From Chamaea fasciata (taxonomy: Eukaryota > Chordata > Aves > Passeriformes > Sylviidae): a DNA stretch of 64,000 bases. Position 1 is the first letter of the stretch. Each line of letters opens with the position of its first letter. The notes beneath the pieces are model-generated. The model saw nothing but the letters and a program-made list of their open reading frames with translations, searched no databases and was not told where the DNA came from. Position numbers and translations under genes: made by a program. The DNA is taken from the NCBI GenBank assembly GCA_029207755.1, contig JARCOQ010000228.1, positions 62,001 through 126,000 of the forward strand. Direction: 5' to 3'. Positions 1-9,292 of this stretch are shown piece after piece.

Positions 1-939
1 GGCACCCCCAGGGACATCTAAGGGACAGCCAGGGTACCCCAGGGACACCAAGGGGACAGCCAGGGCACCCCCAGGGACACCTAGGGGACAGCTAGGGCAC
101 CCCAGGGACAGCCAGGGCCCCCCCAGGGATAGCCAGGGCATCCCCGGGGACACCTAGGGGACAGCCAGGGCACCCCAGGGACACCCAGGGCACCCCCAGG
201 GACACCAAGGGGACAGCCAGGGCACCTCCAGGGACACCTATGGGACAGCCAGGGCACCCCCAGGGACACCAAGGGGACAGCCAGGGCACCTCCAGGGACA
301 CCTAGGGGACAGGCAGGTCACCCCCAGGGACAGCCAGGGTACCCCCAGGGACCCCTAGGGGACAGCCTGGGCACCCCCAGGGACAGCCGGGGCACCCCTA
401 GAGCACCTCAGGGACACCCAGGGCACCCCCAGGGACACGTAGGGGACAGCTAGGGCACACCAGGGACAGCCAGGGCACCCCCAGGGACACCTAGGGGACA
501 GCCAGGGCACCCCAGGGACACCCAGGGCACCCCCAGGGACAGCTAGGGGACAGCCAGGGCATCCCCAGGGACACCAGAGCACCCCCAGGGACACTTAGGG
601 GACAGCCAGGGCCCTCCCAGGGACACCAGGGTACACCCAGGGCCCCCCCAGGGACAGACAAGGCACCCCTAGGGACACCTATGGGACAGCCAGGGACCCC
701 CAGGGACAGCCAGGGCACCCCCAGGGACGCCTTGGGGACAGCAAGGCAACCCAAGGACACCTAGGGGACAGCCAGGGCACCCCAGGGAAAGCCAGGGCAC
801 CCCAGGGACACCTAGGGGACAGCCAGGGACCCCCAGGGACAGCCAGGGCACCCCCAGGGACTCCAGGGCATCCCCAGGGACACCTAGGGGACAGGCAGGG
901 CACCCCCAGGTACAGCCAGGGGACAGCCAGGGCCCCCCC
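1..939. repeat. CCTAGG minisatellite array 1 (about 32-bp unit)
   Basis: The array is built of head-to-tail units of about 32 bp. Each unit has two related halves: GGGACACCTAGG followed by GGACAGCCAGGGCACCCC, with four or five terminal C. The halves share a GGGACA/GGGCAC core, so the unit itself looks like an old duplication. Most units carry one CCTAGG palindrome. Because the palindrome contains TAG on both strands, open frames are interrupted in one phase per unit. Variants such as CCTATGG, CCAAGGGG and GATAGCC recur in fixed order, which shows higher-order repeats. Long frames rich in Gly, Pro, Val and Cys are by-products of composition. The array is probably non-coding. Confidence 0.97.
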
Positions 940-2222
940 AGAGGTTGAAGGGGCCCCCCCCGCTCCAAACCCAGCACGGATGCCTGCGTTGCGGCCCCCC
1001 AAAAACCCATGGCCGCCCCTCGAGCTGATATCGACCCCCCCACAGCATCATTGATCCCCACCCGAGTGTCACTGACCCCCCCAATGTCATTGATGCCCCC
1101 CCAATATTCCATTGATCCTTCCTCAGCGTCGCTGACCCCCCCCAAAATTCCATTGATCCCCTCCACTTGATCCCGCCCTTTTTCTCCCCTCACGTTTCCC
1201 GCACTTTTTCGTGGGGAACGACCCCTGAGGGGTCCTGTGGAAGGATTCTGGAGGTCCGAGGGGTGAATTTGGGGTTTGAAGGGAGGTTTTGGGGGGTCCC
1301 AGGGATGGATTTGGGGGTTTTTGGGGGTCCAAGGGATGGATTTGGGGGTCCCGGGGTGGATCTGGGGTCCTGGGGAGGTTTTGGGGGGTCCCAGGGGTGG
1401 ATTTGGGGTTCATGGGGAGGGGTTTGGGGGTTTTTTGGGGCTTCAGGGGTGAATTTGGGGTCCGGGGAGAGGTTTTGGGGGTTTTTTGGGGTCCCAGGGG
1501 TGAATTTGGGGTCTGGGGAGGGGTTTTTGGGGGTCCCTCACCTGCAGGGCGTCGCGGGGGTGGCAGGGGGAGGGGGCAGCGGGGGGGGCCCAGCGCCCAC
1601 CCCCCCTTGGGCTTCAGGAGGGCGTCGATGAGACCGAAACAGCTCGGGGGGGGGGGGGGGGGGTCAAAAACGGGGGGGGGTCACGGGCTGGAACCCCCCA
1701 GTGCCCCCCAAACCACCCCCAGGGCCCCCCCGACCTCCAGGAGCCCGCAAAACCCTCCTCAGGTTCCTTTGATGCCTCAAATGGGCCGCCCAAACCTCCC
1801 GAAGATCCCCGAAAAACACCCACAGCAGCCCCTTGAGACTCCCCGCAGACCCCCCAAACCCCTCCAGGACAACTCGGGACCCCCAGGACCCCCCAAAATC
1901 CGCCCCCCCCTCCCCCTGAGGCCTCATTTGACCCGCTCCACGTTGCGGACAGGCACCAGCTGATCAAGCCACAAGCACCAGCACCTGCGGGACTGGGATG
2001 GACTGGGAGCACTGGGAGGGTGATCAGAGAGAACTGGGATGGACGGGGAGTGGACTGGGACGAACTGGCAGGCGTGTGGGGGTCCATGGTGGGCACACGG
2101 TGCCTTACTGGTCTGTACTGGAATGGGTCTAATGGCCCCAGGGGAGGGGGTGTGGCCACACTGGTCCAGACTGGGAGGGGTGTCACCATGGCGCCGGAGG
2201 CGGAGTCGAGGATACGAGCGAG
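940..2222. repeat. 1.3-kb interspersed module, copy A
   Basis: This is one of ten copies of a non-minisatellite module. In plus order it has a head with a run of C and a GATATCGAC landmark; degenerate CATTGATCCCC-type repeats to about 1,165; one copy of a 26-bp C/T-rich unit; a 41-nt exon-like segment (1,194-1,234); a G-rich tract of 28-31-bp repeats (1,235-1,541); a second exon-like segment (1,542-1,642); an 18-G run; a C-rich tract; a short minus-strand frame ending at 1,924; ACTGGGA-type repeats; and an ATG in strong context at 2,188. Both edges join the minisatellite at the same bases in nearly all copies, so module and satellite amplify together. Its origin is unknown; it may be a gene fragment captured by the array. 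Confidence 0.93.
1194..1642 (-). pseudogene. Candidate two-exon relic inside module A (frame broken)
   Basis: On the minus strand a C-run and AG precede a segment at 1,642-1,542 that reads CFGLIDALLKPKGGWALG and ends CTGCAG|GTGAGG, a good donor. A 307-nt C-rich intron-like tract follows, ending TTCCACAG, then a 41-nt segment (1,234-1,194) ending AAAC|GTGAGG. Relative to copy B this copy has two extra G/C bases in homopolymers (8 against 7, and 5 against 4), so the first segment leaves phase 0 and no longer joins the second in frame. The same broken form is seen in most other copies. I do not recognise the protein. It could be a decayed exon pair or chance open sequence in GC-rich DNA. Confidence 0.3.
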
Positions 2223-2298
2223 GCAGGGACACCTAGGGGACAGCCAGGGCACCCCAGGGACACCTAAAGGACAGCCAGGGCACCCCAGGGACACCTAG
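2188..2298 (+). other. Short ORF from a strong-context ATG reading into the minisatellite
   Basis: The ATG lies in tgtcaccATGGcg, with A at -3 and G at +4, near the right edge of the module. The frame reads MAPEAESRIRARQ and then runs into satellite-encoded GQPGHP-type residues before a TAG in a CCTAGG palindrome, 36 codons in all. The same ATG and following 12 codons are present in the other module copies (copy E has one E-to-K change; copy B has a G-to-A change just after). There is no upstream promoter or domain to support translation. It may be the first coding codons of an ancestral gene, or chance. Confidence 0.2.
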
Positions 2299-5266
2299 GG
2301 GACAGCCAGGGCACCCACAGGGACACCTAATGGACAGCCAGGGCACCCCCAGGGACACCTAAAGGACAGCCAGGGCACCCCAGGGACACCTAGGGGACAG
2401 CCAGGTCACCCACAGGGACACTCAGGGCACCCCAGGGACACCTAGGGGACATCAAGGGCACCCCAGAGGCAGCCACGGCACCCCACAGATAGCCAGGGAA
2501 CCCCCAGGGACGCCTAAGGAACAGCCAGGGCACCCCCAGGGACACCTATAGGAAAGCCTGGGCACCCCAGGGACAGCCAGGGAACCCCAGGGACACCTAG
2601 GGGACAGCCAGGGCCCCCCAGGTACACCTAGAAGACAGCCAGGGCACCACAGGAACAGCCAGGGCACCCCCGGGGACACCCAGGGGACCCCAGGGACACC
2701 TAGGGGACAGCCAGGGCACCCACAGAGACACCCAGGGCACCCCCAGGGACACCTATGGGACAGCCAGGGCAGCCCTGGGACACCTACGGGACAGCCAGGG
2801 ACCCCCAGGGACAGCCAGGGCACCCCCAGGGACACCTAGGGGACAGCCAGGGCACCCCAGGGACGCCTTGGGGACAGCAAGGCAACCCAAGGACACCTAG
2901 GGGACAGCCAGGGCACCCCAGGGACACTCAGAGCACCCCAGGGACACCTAGGGGACATCAAGGGCACCCCAGAGGCAGCCACGGCACCCCACAGATAGCC
3001 AGGGAACCCCCAGGGACACCTAAGGGACAGCCAGGGCACCCCCAGGGACACCTAAGGAACAGCCAGGGCACCCCCAGGGACACCTATGGGACAGCCAGGG
3101 CAGCCCTGGGACACCTAGGGGACAGCCAGGGCACCCCCAGGGACACCTATAGGAAAGCCTGGGCACCCCAGGGACAGCCAGGGAACCCCAGGGACACCTA
3201 GGGGACAGCCAGGGCACCCACAGGGACACTCAGGGCACCCCAGGGACACCTAGGGGACATCAAGGGCACCCCAGAGGCAGCCACGGCACCCCACAGATAG
3301 CCAGGGAACCCCCAGGGACACCTAAGGGACAGCCAGGGCACCCCCAGGGACACCTAAGGAACAGCCAGGGCACCCCCAGGGACACCTATGGGACAGCCAG
3401 GGCAGCCCTGGGACACCTAGGGGACAGCCAGGGCACCCCCAGGGACACCTATAGGAAAGCCTGGGCACCCCAGGGACAGCCAGGGCACCCCAGGGACACC
3501 TAGGGGACAGCCAGGGCCCCCCAGGGACACCTAGAAGACAGCCAGGGCACCACAGGAACAGCCAGGGCACCCCCGGGGACACCCAGGGGACCCCAGGGAC
3601 ACCTAGGGGACAGCCAGGGCACCCAGAGGGACACCCAGGGCACCCCCAGGGACACCTAGGGGACAGCCAGGGCACTCCCAGGGACACGTAGGGGACAGGC
3701 AGGGCACCCTTGGGACAGCCAGGGCTCCCCCAGAGACAACTAGGGGACAGCCAGGGACCCCCAGGGACATCTAGGTGACAGCCAGGGCACTCCCAGGGAC
3801 ACCTAGGGGACAGGCAGGGCACCCTAGGGTCAGCCAGGGCTCCCCCAGGGACAACTAGGGGACAGCCAGGGAACCCCCAGGGACACCTAGGGGACAGTCA
3901 GGGCACTCCAGGGACACCTAGGGGACAGCCAGAGCACCCCAAGGACACCCAGGGCACCCCCAGGGACAGCTAGGGGACAGCCAGGGCATCCCCAGGGACA
4001 CCAGAGCACCCCCAGGGACACTTAGGGGACAGCCAGGGCCCTCCCAGGGACACCAGGGTACCCCCAGGGCCCCCCCAGGGACAGACAAGGCACCCCCAGG
4101 GACACCTAGGGGACATCAATGGCACCCCAGAGGCAGCCACGGCACCCCACAGATAGCCAGGGAACCCCCAGGGACACCTAAGGGACAGCCAGGGCACCCC
4201 AGGGACACTCAGGGCACCCCAGGGACACCTAGGGGACATCAAGGGCACCCCAGAGGCAGCCACGGCACCCCACAGATAGCCAGGGAACCCCCAGGGACAC
4301 CTAAGGGACAGCCAGGGCACCCCCAGGGACACCTAAGGAACAGCCAGGGCACCCCCAGGGACACCTATGGGACAGCCAGGGCAGCCCTGGGACACCTAGG
4401 GGACAGCCAGGGCACCCCCAGGGACACCTATAGGAAAGCCTGGGCACCCCAGGGACAGCCAGGGAACCCCAGGGACACCTAAGGAACAGCCAGGGCACCC
4501 CCAGGGCACCCCAGGGACACCTAGGGGACACCCAGGGCACCCCCAGGGACACCGAGGGGACAGCCAGGGCACCCCCAGGGACACCTAAGGAACAGCCAGG
4601 GCACCCCCAGGGCACCCCAGGGACACCCAGGGCACCCCCAGGGACACCTAGGGGACACCCAGGGCACCCCCAGGGACACCGAGGGGACAGCCAGGGCACC
4701 CCAGGGACACCTAGGGGACAGGGAAGGCAACCCCAGGGACCCCCAGGGACAGCCAGGGCACCCCAGGGACGCCTTGGGGACAGCAAGGCAGCCCAAGGAC
4801 ACCTAGGGGACAGTCAGGGCACCCCCAGGGACACCTAAAAGACAGCCAGGGCAGTCCTGGGACACCTAGGGGACAGCCAGGGCACCCCCAGGGACACCTA
4901 AGAGACAGCCAGGGCACCCCAGGGACAACTAGGGGACAGCCAGGGCACCCCCAGGGACACCTAGGGGACAGCCAGGGCATCCCAGGGACAGTCAGGTCCC
5001 CCCAAGGGACACCTAGTGGACAGCCCGTGGACCCCAAGGGACACCTAGGGGACAGCCAGGGCATCCCAGGGACAGTCAGGTCCCCCCAAGGGACACCTAG
5101 TGGACAGCCCGTGGACCCCAAGGGACACCTAGGGGACAGCCAGGGCACTCCAGGGACACCTAGGGGACAGCCAGGGCAACCCCAGGGACAGCCAGAGCAC
5201 CCCAGGGACACCTAGGGGACAGCCGGGGCGCCCCCAGGGCCACCTAGGGGAAAGCCAGGGCACCCA
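2223..5266. repeat. CCTAGG minisatellite array 2
   Basis: This is about 3 kb of the 32-bp unit. It contains several copies of a divergent block with the landmark GACATCAAGGGCACCCCAGA and a CACAGATAGCC variant (near 2,450, 2,960, 3,260, 4,110 and 4,230), which marks local higher-order units of 300-500 bp. Near 4,980-5,130 a shorter variant with CAGCCCGTGGACCCC is itself tandemly duplicated. The array ends abruptly at about 5,266, where unique sequence with an AATAAA begins. There is no credible coding sequence. Confidence 0.97.
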
Positions 5267-5317
5267 GAGCTCCAAGTGCTCTCCAAGGCAGGCTCAAAAC
5301 CCTTACCAACGATTGGC

Positions 5318-5326
5318 TTTAATAAA
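5318..5326. promoter_or_regulatory. Overlapping poly(A)-signal hexamers on both strands
   Basis: The sequence TTTAATAAAG gives AATAAA on the plus strand (5,321-5,326) and ATTAAA on the minus strand (5,318-5,323). The minus-strand hexamer is well placed for the candidate terminal exon ending at 5,404. It is a short motif, so chance is possible. Confidence 0.3.
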
Positions 5327-5403
5327 GCAACTCACACAAAGTCACCAGCACCACACGGTTGGTCTGTAACGGCTGCAACAAAATACGCCCTCCTGGAAGC
5401 AGT

Positions 5404-5542
5404 TCAGCACTTACTGATCACTTCTTTGTTTTGGCACTTCCCAGCCAGGGCCTGCGGGGCCTCCTGCAGATGCAGGTCTTCGCTGACAAGGCTCCACTTG
5501 TGCAGCAGCAGCAGGATTAGGGGCAGGAGCAGGAGCAGCTCC
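5404..5542 (-). CDS. Candidate terminal exon of a small membrane-protein gene (unidentified)
   Basis: On the minus strand an excellent acceptor (TTTTCTAAAATTTCAG) precedes a segment encoding a hydrophobic run (ELLLLLPLILLLLHKW, a plausible membrane-spanning helix) followed by a polar tail with EDLHLQEAP and GKCQNKEV, ending at TGA (5,404-5,406). The acceptor accepts phase 2, matching the donor of the segment at 5,819-5,886. A consensus donor-like GTAAGT lies just before the stop (exon end would be 5,415), so splicing onward is possible, but the next acceptor is only about 40 nt away. A minus-strand ATTAAA lies at 5,318-5,323, about 80 nt past the stop, as expected for polyadenylation. I do not recognise the family. 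The satellite starts immediately downstream. Confidence 0.42.
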
Positions 5543-5818
5543 CTGAAATTTTAGAAAATATTAGAAAAATACAGGCAAAAATCTCACCTCTGTCCTCCCC
5601 TAAGAACATCCCTAGGACATCATCCCAGTTTTTCCCAGCTAGGAGCTGCAAGGAATTCAGGCAGGGGAATTGACATCAGGGAACAGCTTTGTAAAGTCAA
5701 AGGCAGAAAGAGAAGATCCACCAGCAAAGGGCAGGAAAGGGGAAAGGTTTCTGAAAACATTTCTGCAGTCTAATTAATAATTATTTCTGCTTCCCCAGCG
5801 AGAAGAACACAAACTCAC

Positions 5819-5886
5819 AGCCATTCAGGCCTGACAGTCCCCTGCAGCCAGAGCTCAGCACACATCCACAGAAGCAAGTCCAGCAC
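5819..5886 (-). CDS. Candidate internal exon (68 nt) of the same unidentified gene
   Basis: On the minus strand a long T-rich tract (the complement of the 19-A run) ends TTTCTTTCAG, an ideal acceptor. The 68-nt segment reads VLDLLLWMCAELWLQG and then TVRPEW, and ends in GGCT|GTGAGT, a strong donor. It leaves two bases (CT) that combine with the first G of the downstream segment to give Leu, so the frame continues without a stop across the 276-nt intron. It follows in phase 0 from the candidate exon at 6,700-6,822. The consistency of three segments with good splice sites is the main support. The product is unknown, probably a membrane protein. Confidence 0.42.
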
Positions 5887-5889
5887 CTG

Positions 5890-6695
5890 AAAGAAAAAAA
5901 AAAAAAAAAAAACAACAAAAAAACAAAATCAAACCAGAAGGAAAAGGTGATTTCTTTGGCTTCAAAGTTATTTCAAGTTCTTAAAGCCCAACACAGCTGA
6001 TAGGAGAAACAGAGTCAGGGCTCCTGGCAGACAGAGGGTGTTTTCCCCCCCAGGGGACTGCAGAGGAATTGTCTGGGACTTGGACTGTCCCTCGGGGTGA
6101 CACCAGTTGCTGTGACTTTTATCATTCCATATGTTTGACTCCCAAAACTTCCCAGCCCAGGGGCTTGAGCTGACAGGGCAGCACAAAGATTGTTCTCTGT
6201 GTGGTGCCCAGATTTGGGGTTCACTGTCACCTTTGCTAGTTTAGATGAATTATACCCACGGCCCCGAATTCCCTGCTCAGTTCCTGCTGCAATAACCTCA
6301 CAGTGCCTCACAGAGCATGGATATTCCCACGCAGAGCTGCTGCTTGAATGCCAGATGTGTCAGGAACTAGCAGAGCTTCCAAGGAAGCTCAGCAGGATAG
6401 GGACAGGATAGGTTTCTATTCCATAGATTTGGTTAATTCTAACCCTCATCCCCTGGGGGTCACCTGTCAGATTTCCCTGGAATTCAGCCACCCCCTGAGC
6501 TCGGGCTCCAGGTGATGTTTCAGAGCAGGAGAAGGCACTGGCCGGCCTGTGCTGAGGTAGCCCCTGTGCCCTCGGGAGGACACAGCTCCCTTCAGGAGCT
6601 CAGCTCCTTTCCGAGCCCCAGCAGTGGCCTCTGCAAGTGCCTTTCCCTCAGGCAAGGGATGCCCATCCCTGCCTTCAGCACACCTCCAGTGGGAC
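5890..6695. other. Unique spacer, intron-like, with a 19-A run at its left edge
   Basis: This stretch has ordinary base composition and no frame with coding character. It would be the intron of about 0.8 kb between two candidate minus-strand exons. The minus-strand complement of the A-run (about 5,892-5,910) forms the polypyrimidine tract of the acceptor at 5,887. Nothing else was recognised. Confidence 0.5.
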
Positions 6696-6699
6696 CCAC

Positions 6700-6822
6700 C
6701 TGCAAAAGCTTTCCATCACTTCTGCACTCCGGCTGGCTCCCTGGAAAAGTCCAGACTTCATCCAAACGAAACTCCATCCCACTCAAACCTTTGATTTTGA
6801 GGCATCTCCGAGGACCGTTGCT
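6700..6822 (-). CDS. Candidate internal exon (123 nt) upstream in the same gene
   Basis: The minus-strand frame of exactly 41 codons reads SNGPRRCLKIKGLSGMEF, continues RLDEVWTFPGSQPEC, and ends KLLQ at CTTTTGCAG|GTGGGT, a usable donor in phase 0. The best in-frame acceptor is AAATCCAG at 6,823; the better-looking TCCCTCACAG 14 bases upstream would bring in a TAA. Amino acid composition is mixed and soluble-like, unlike the surrounding low-complexity frames. A further upstream exon might end at the CTGCAG|GTGAGT near 7,410, also in phase 0, but that is weak. Joined to the next two segments this gives about 109 residues of C-terminal sequence. The family is not recognised. Confidence 0.38.
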
Positions 6823-6929
6823 CTGGATTTAATTTCTGTGAGGGAGGAGCACCTTGGCTTTAATGCTGCCGATGGGTGATGTCCTCAGGCTGAAAGGGAG
6901 GGGATTTGGGGTGGCCAGGACATCCCTGG

Positions 6930-7555
6930 CAACTGTGTGGGAGCTCCGGGAGGTGGGAATTGCTGTCTGAGCCCCTCTGCAGACAGCCCGAGCCGCCGTT
7001 CCCGGGCAATGCCAGCTGTTCCCTGGGGAGCTCTTGGGCTGTGGGTGCCTCTGTCCGGGCTGCAGCATCTCCCCGTGCCCGGTGGGAGCAGCCCCTGGCC
7101 GAGGAGCCGCGGCAGCCCCGGGGCCGTGTCCGTGCCAGCCCCGAGCCCGGCCCCGGGCCCTGCGTTTGGCCGCCGCTGCCACGGGCGGGGCCCCGCAGGC
7201 ACAGCTCCTCCCTGCACATCATCCCAGGGCTGCTGGCCCCGCTGGGGCTGCCGGCCTCCTTCCTCCCTGCGCCTCCGGGCACCCGGGACACCTGCAGGAA
7301 ACACCGAGGGACACTGCAGGCGGCACGGGGGGGCACCGAGGCCTCCGGCCAGAAAAGCAGCCCCGGCCTCAGCAGCTGCCATCAGTTTGGCCCGGCAACA
7401 CTCACCTGCAGGAAACGCCCCTGTGCGGGTGGGACCGGCCCTGCCTCTCTCCAGAACTTTGGCCGTGGAAGAAGGGAAGCCTCAGGACTTGTCCTGCTCT
7501 TTTCCGCCCAGAAAGAGACTTTGTGTAAGTACTTTTACGGCAGCTGTTGAGTAAA
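6930..7555. promoter_or_regulatory. GC-rich, CpG-containing island, no gene assigned
   Basis: This stretch is GC-rich with frequent CpG, mainly from about 7,080 to 7,350. Overlapping open frames exist on both strands (up to about 214 codons), but they are Ala/Gly/Pro/Arg-rich as expected from composition, and none has a recognisable domain or strong start context. On the minus strand two CTGCAG|GT donor-like sites occur near 7,280 and 7,410. It could be a promoter or first-exon region for the minus-strand gene candidate downstream, which would explain its position. Confidence 0.3.
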
Positions 7556-7740
7556 TCCTGGAAAGGACAGGAAATCAGCGTCACTGGAAGAGCTTTGTGC
7601 TGTCGTGACCTGCCAGCCAGTTCTGCCCTCGAGCCATTCCAGGGGCTGCTGTGTGAAGCAGCTTTGGCAGAGAAGGCGGCACTGCACTTACCTTAGTGGG
7701 GCCAAGCGTTGCCATCCTATGGAGGTCCATCCCCATAATG

Positions 7741-7812
7741 CAGAGATTGGTTCAGCTGCTTGGAGCAGAGTCCGGGTAATGCCAAGGTGCTGAGTTCGAT
7801 TCTCAAACGGTC
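7741..7812 (+). pseudogene. tRNA-Ile-like relic (tRNA pseudogene or SINE head)
   Basis: An intact A-box-type match (TGGTTCAGCTG) and B-box-type match (GTTCGATTC) have normal tRNA spacing. GTTC pairs with GAGC to form the D arm, and TGAG...CTCA closes a seven-base TTCGATT T-loop. Aligned without gaps to the vertebrate tRNA-Ile(AAT) as I recall it, about two thirds of bases agree, including GCCAAGGT and TTCGAT. The anticodon position reads GGG, and the anticodon and acceptor stems no longer pair, so it cannot be a working tRNA. It is a decayed tRNA gene or the tRNA-derived head of a SINE; no clear SINE tail was seen. Confidence 0.5.
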
Positions 7813-7979
7813 CGTCTGCTTGAGAGTCAGATTTTAGGATCCCTCTCAGGCTCAGTATATCCTGTGACCTGGAAATAAGAGGAAAATTCTCGGCTGAGTT
7901 TTAATAAAACAGCTTTTGCCATTGCAGGGTGTGAGCTGCACTCGGTGATTTTCGGCCGCGATGAGCCCCACGAGCATTC

Positions 7980-9010
7980 CGCCCTTCCTTGCCGCCATCT
8001 TGGTTGCGTCTGAGGCCACTTCCGGTCCCGCCGGCATCTTTTTTGCGGCACCGCTAAGGCCCCCGGCAGGTGTTTACACAGACGCCTGACTAAATCCACG
8101 AATCCGAACCCGGAGGCGGCGCGGATGAGCACATGGCCGGTGTCTGCACACCTGGAAACGCCGCGGAAAATTGCGCCCGGGCGGCGCTGTAGTCGGGGTT
8201 TTTGTGCAGGCATCTGCGTAAACGCCTACAGGGTCCTTATTTTTCCCGCCCTTTTGGCCGCCCTTTTTGGAAGGTCGGGCGCCTCGCGCCTCGGCGCCAT
8301 TTTGTGAGGGGCGACGCGTGACTTCCGCTTTTCCTTGCCGCCATCTTGGTTGCTCCTGAGGCCACTTCCGTCCCGGCCGCCATGTTCTTTGTGGCTCGGC
8401 ATAGGCCTCCGCCAGGTGTTTACACAGACGCCTGACTAAATCCACGAATCCGAACGCAAGCGCGTCGCGACTGAGCACACGGCCCGTGTCGGCACACCTG
8501 GAAACGCCGCGGAAAATTGCGCCCGGGCAGCGCCGTAGTCGGGGTTTTTGTGCAGGCGTCTGGCTAAATGCCTATAGGGTCCTTATTTTTTCCCGCCCTT
8601 TTGGCCGCCTTTTTTGGAAGGTCGGGCGCCTCGCGCTTCGGCGCCATTTTGTGAGGGGCGACGTGTGACTTCCGCTTTCCCTTGCCGCCATCTTGGTTGC
8701 TCCTGAGGCCACTTCCGTCCCGGCCGCCATGTTCTTTGCGGCTCGGCATAGGCCTCCGCCAGGTGTTTACGCAGACGCCTGACTAAATCAACGAATCTGA
8801 ACGCGGACGCGGCGCGACTGAGCACACGCCCCGTGTCCCCACACCTGGAAACGCCGCGGAAAATTGCCCCCGGGCGGCGCCGTAGTCGGGGTTTTGTGCA
8901 GGCAGCTGCATAAACACCTATAGGGTCCTTATTTTTCCCGCCCTTTTGGCCGCCCTTTTTAGAAGGTCAGGCGCCTCGCGTCTCGCCGCCATCTTGGTAG
9001 TGGAACCCAC
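7980..9010. repeat. 347-bp tandem repeat with YY1-, ETS- and E2F-type motifs
   Basis: Nearly three direct units at a spacing of 346-347 bp plus a truncated fourth: GCCGCCATCTTGG occurs at 7,991, 8,337, 8,684 and 8,985. Each full unit also has CACTTCCG (ETS-type), a second GCCGCCATG or GCCGGCATC site, GGCGCCATTTTG in later units, TTTTCCCGCC (E2F-type, near 8,241, 8,588 and 8,933), and the conserved blocks TTTACACAGACGCCTGACTA and ACACCTGGAAACGCCGCGGA. CpG is frequent. YY1, ETS and E2F sites are typical of TATA-less housekeeping promoters, so each unit resembles a promoter core. No transcript start is proven and open frames across it are not convincing. Confidence 0.88.
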
Positions 9011-9292
9011 TAAAATGCCCCCTCGGCCGCTCACACAAGCGCCTGACTCAATGGACTGCCGCCCGCGGCGCCGCTGCGCCCCCATCCCGTGTCCGCACAC
9101 CCGCAGACGCCGCGGAAAAGCGCGCCCGGACGGCTCCGGGGTCCGGGTGGCGCGCGCAGGCAGCCGGCTGCCACGCGCCCGGGCTCCTTGCCTTTTTCCT
9201 TCCCTTTCGGCCCCGAGCTGCGGGCGGGCGGGCGGCAGCGCCGCCCCCGAGCTCACAATGCGGGGCTGCCACGCGCGTCGGGGACGGGCGGG
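9011..9292. other. CpG-rich spacer between two tandem repeats
   Basis: This stretch is very GC-rich and CpG-rich, with GCGCGC and GGGCGGGCGG strings that fit a CpG island continuing from the 347-bp repeat. No gene is recognised. Open frames in all phases reflect base composition. Confidence 0.4.

Noticed and set aside
1289..1963. Gly- and Pro-rich frame of about 224 codons crossing module A, repeated in most other copies
   Set aside because: It runs through the G-rich intron-like tract and the C-rich tract, with residues set by GGG and CCC runs. It is open only because the sequence lacks A/T.
1924..1983. Minus-strand frame CWCLWLDQLVPVRNVERVK with a good acceptor, repeated in the modules
   Set aside because: It is only 19 codons before a stop, with no donor and no phase link to the other module segments. 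It is kept only as a landmark of the module.
6885..7382. Minus-strand frame of 165 codons starting MAAAEAGAAF in the CpG island
   Set aside because: The start context is weak, composition is Ala/Gly/Pro/Arg-rich, and competing frames of similar length exist on both strands. It overlaps donor-like sites that would split it.
7640..7900. Splice-like and poly(A)-like motifs around the tRNA-like relic
   Set aside because: AATAAA near 7,903 and weak acceptors are single short motifs without a matching exon.
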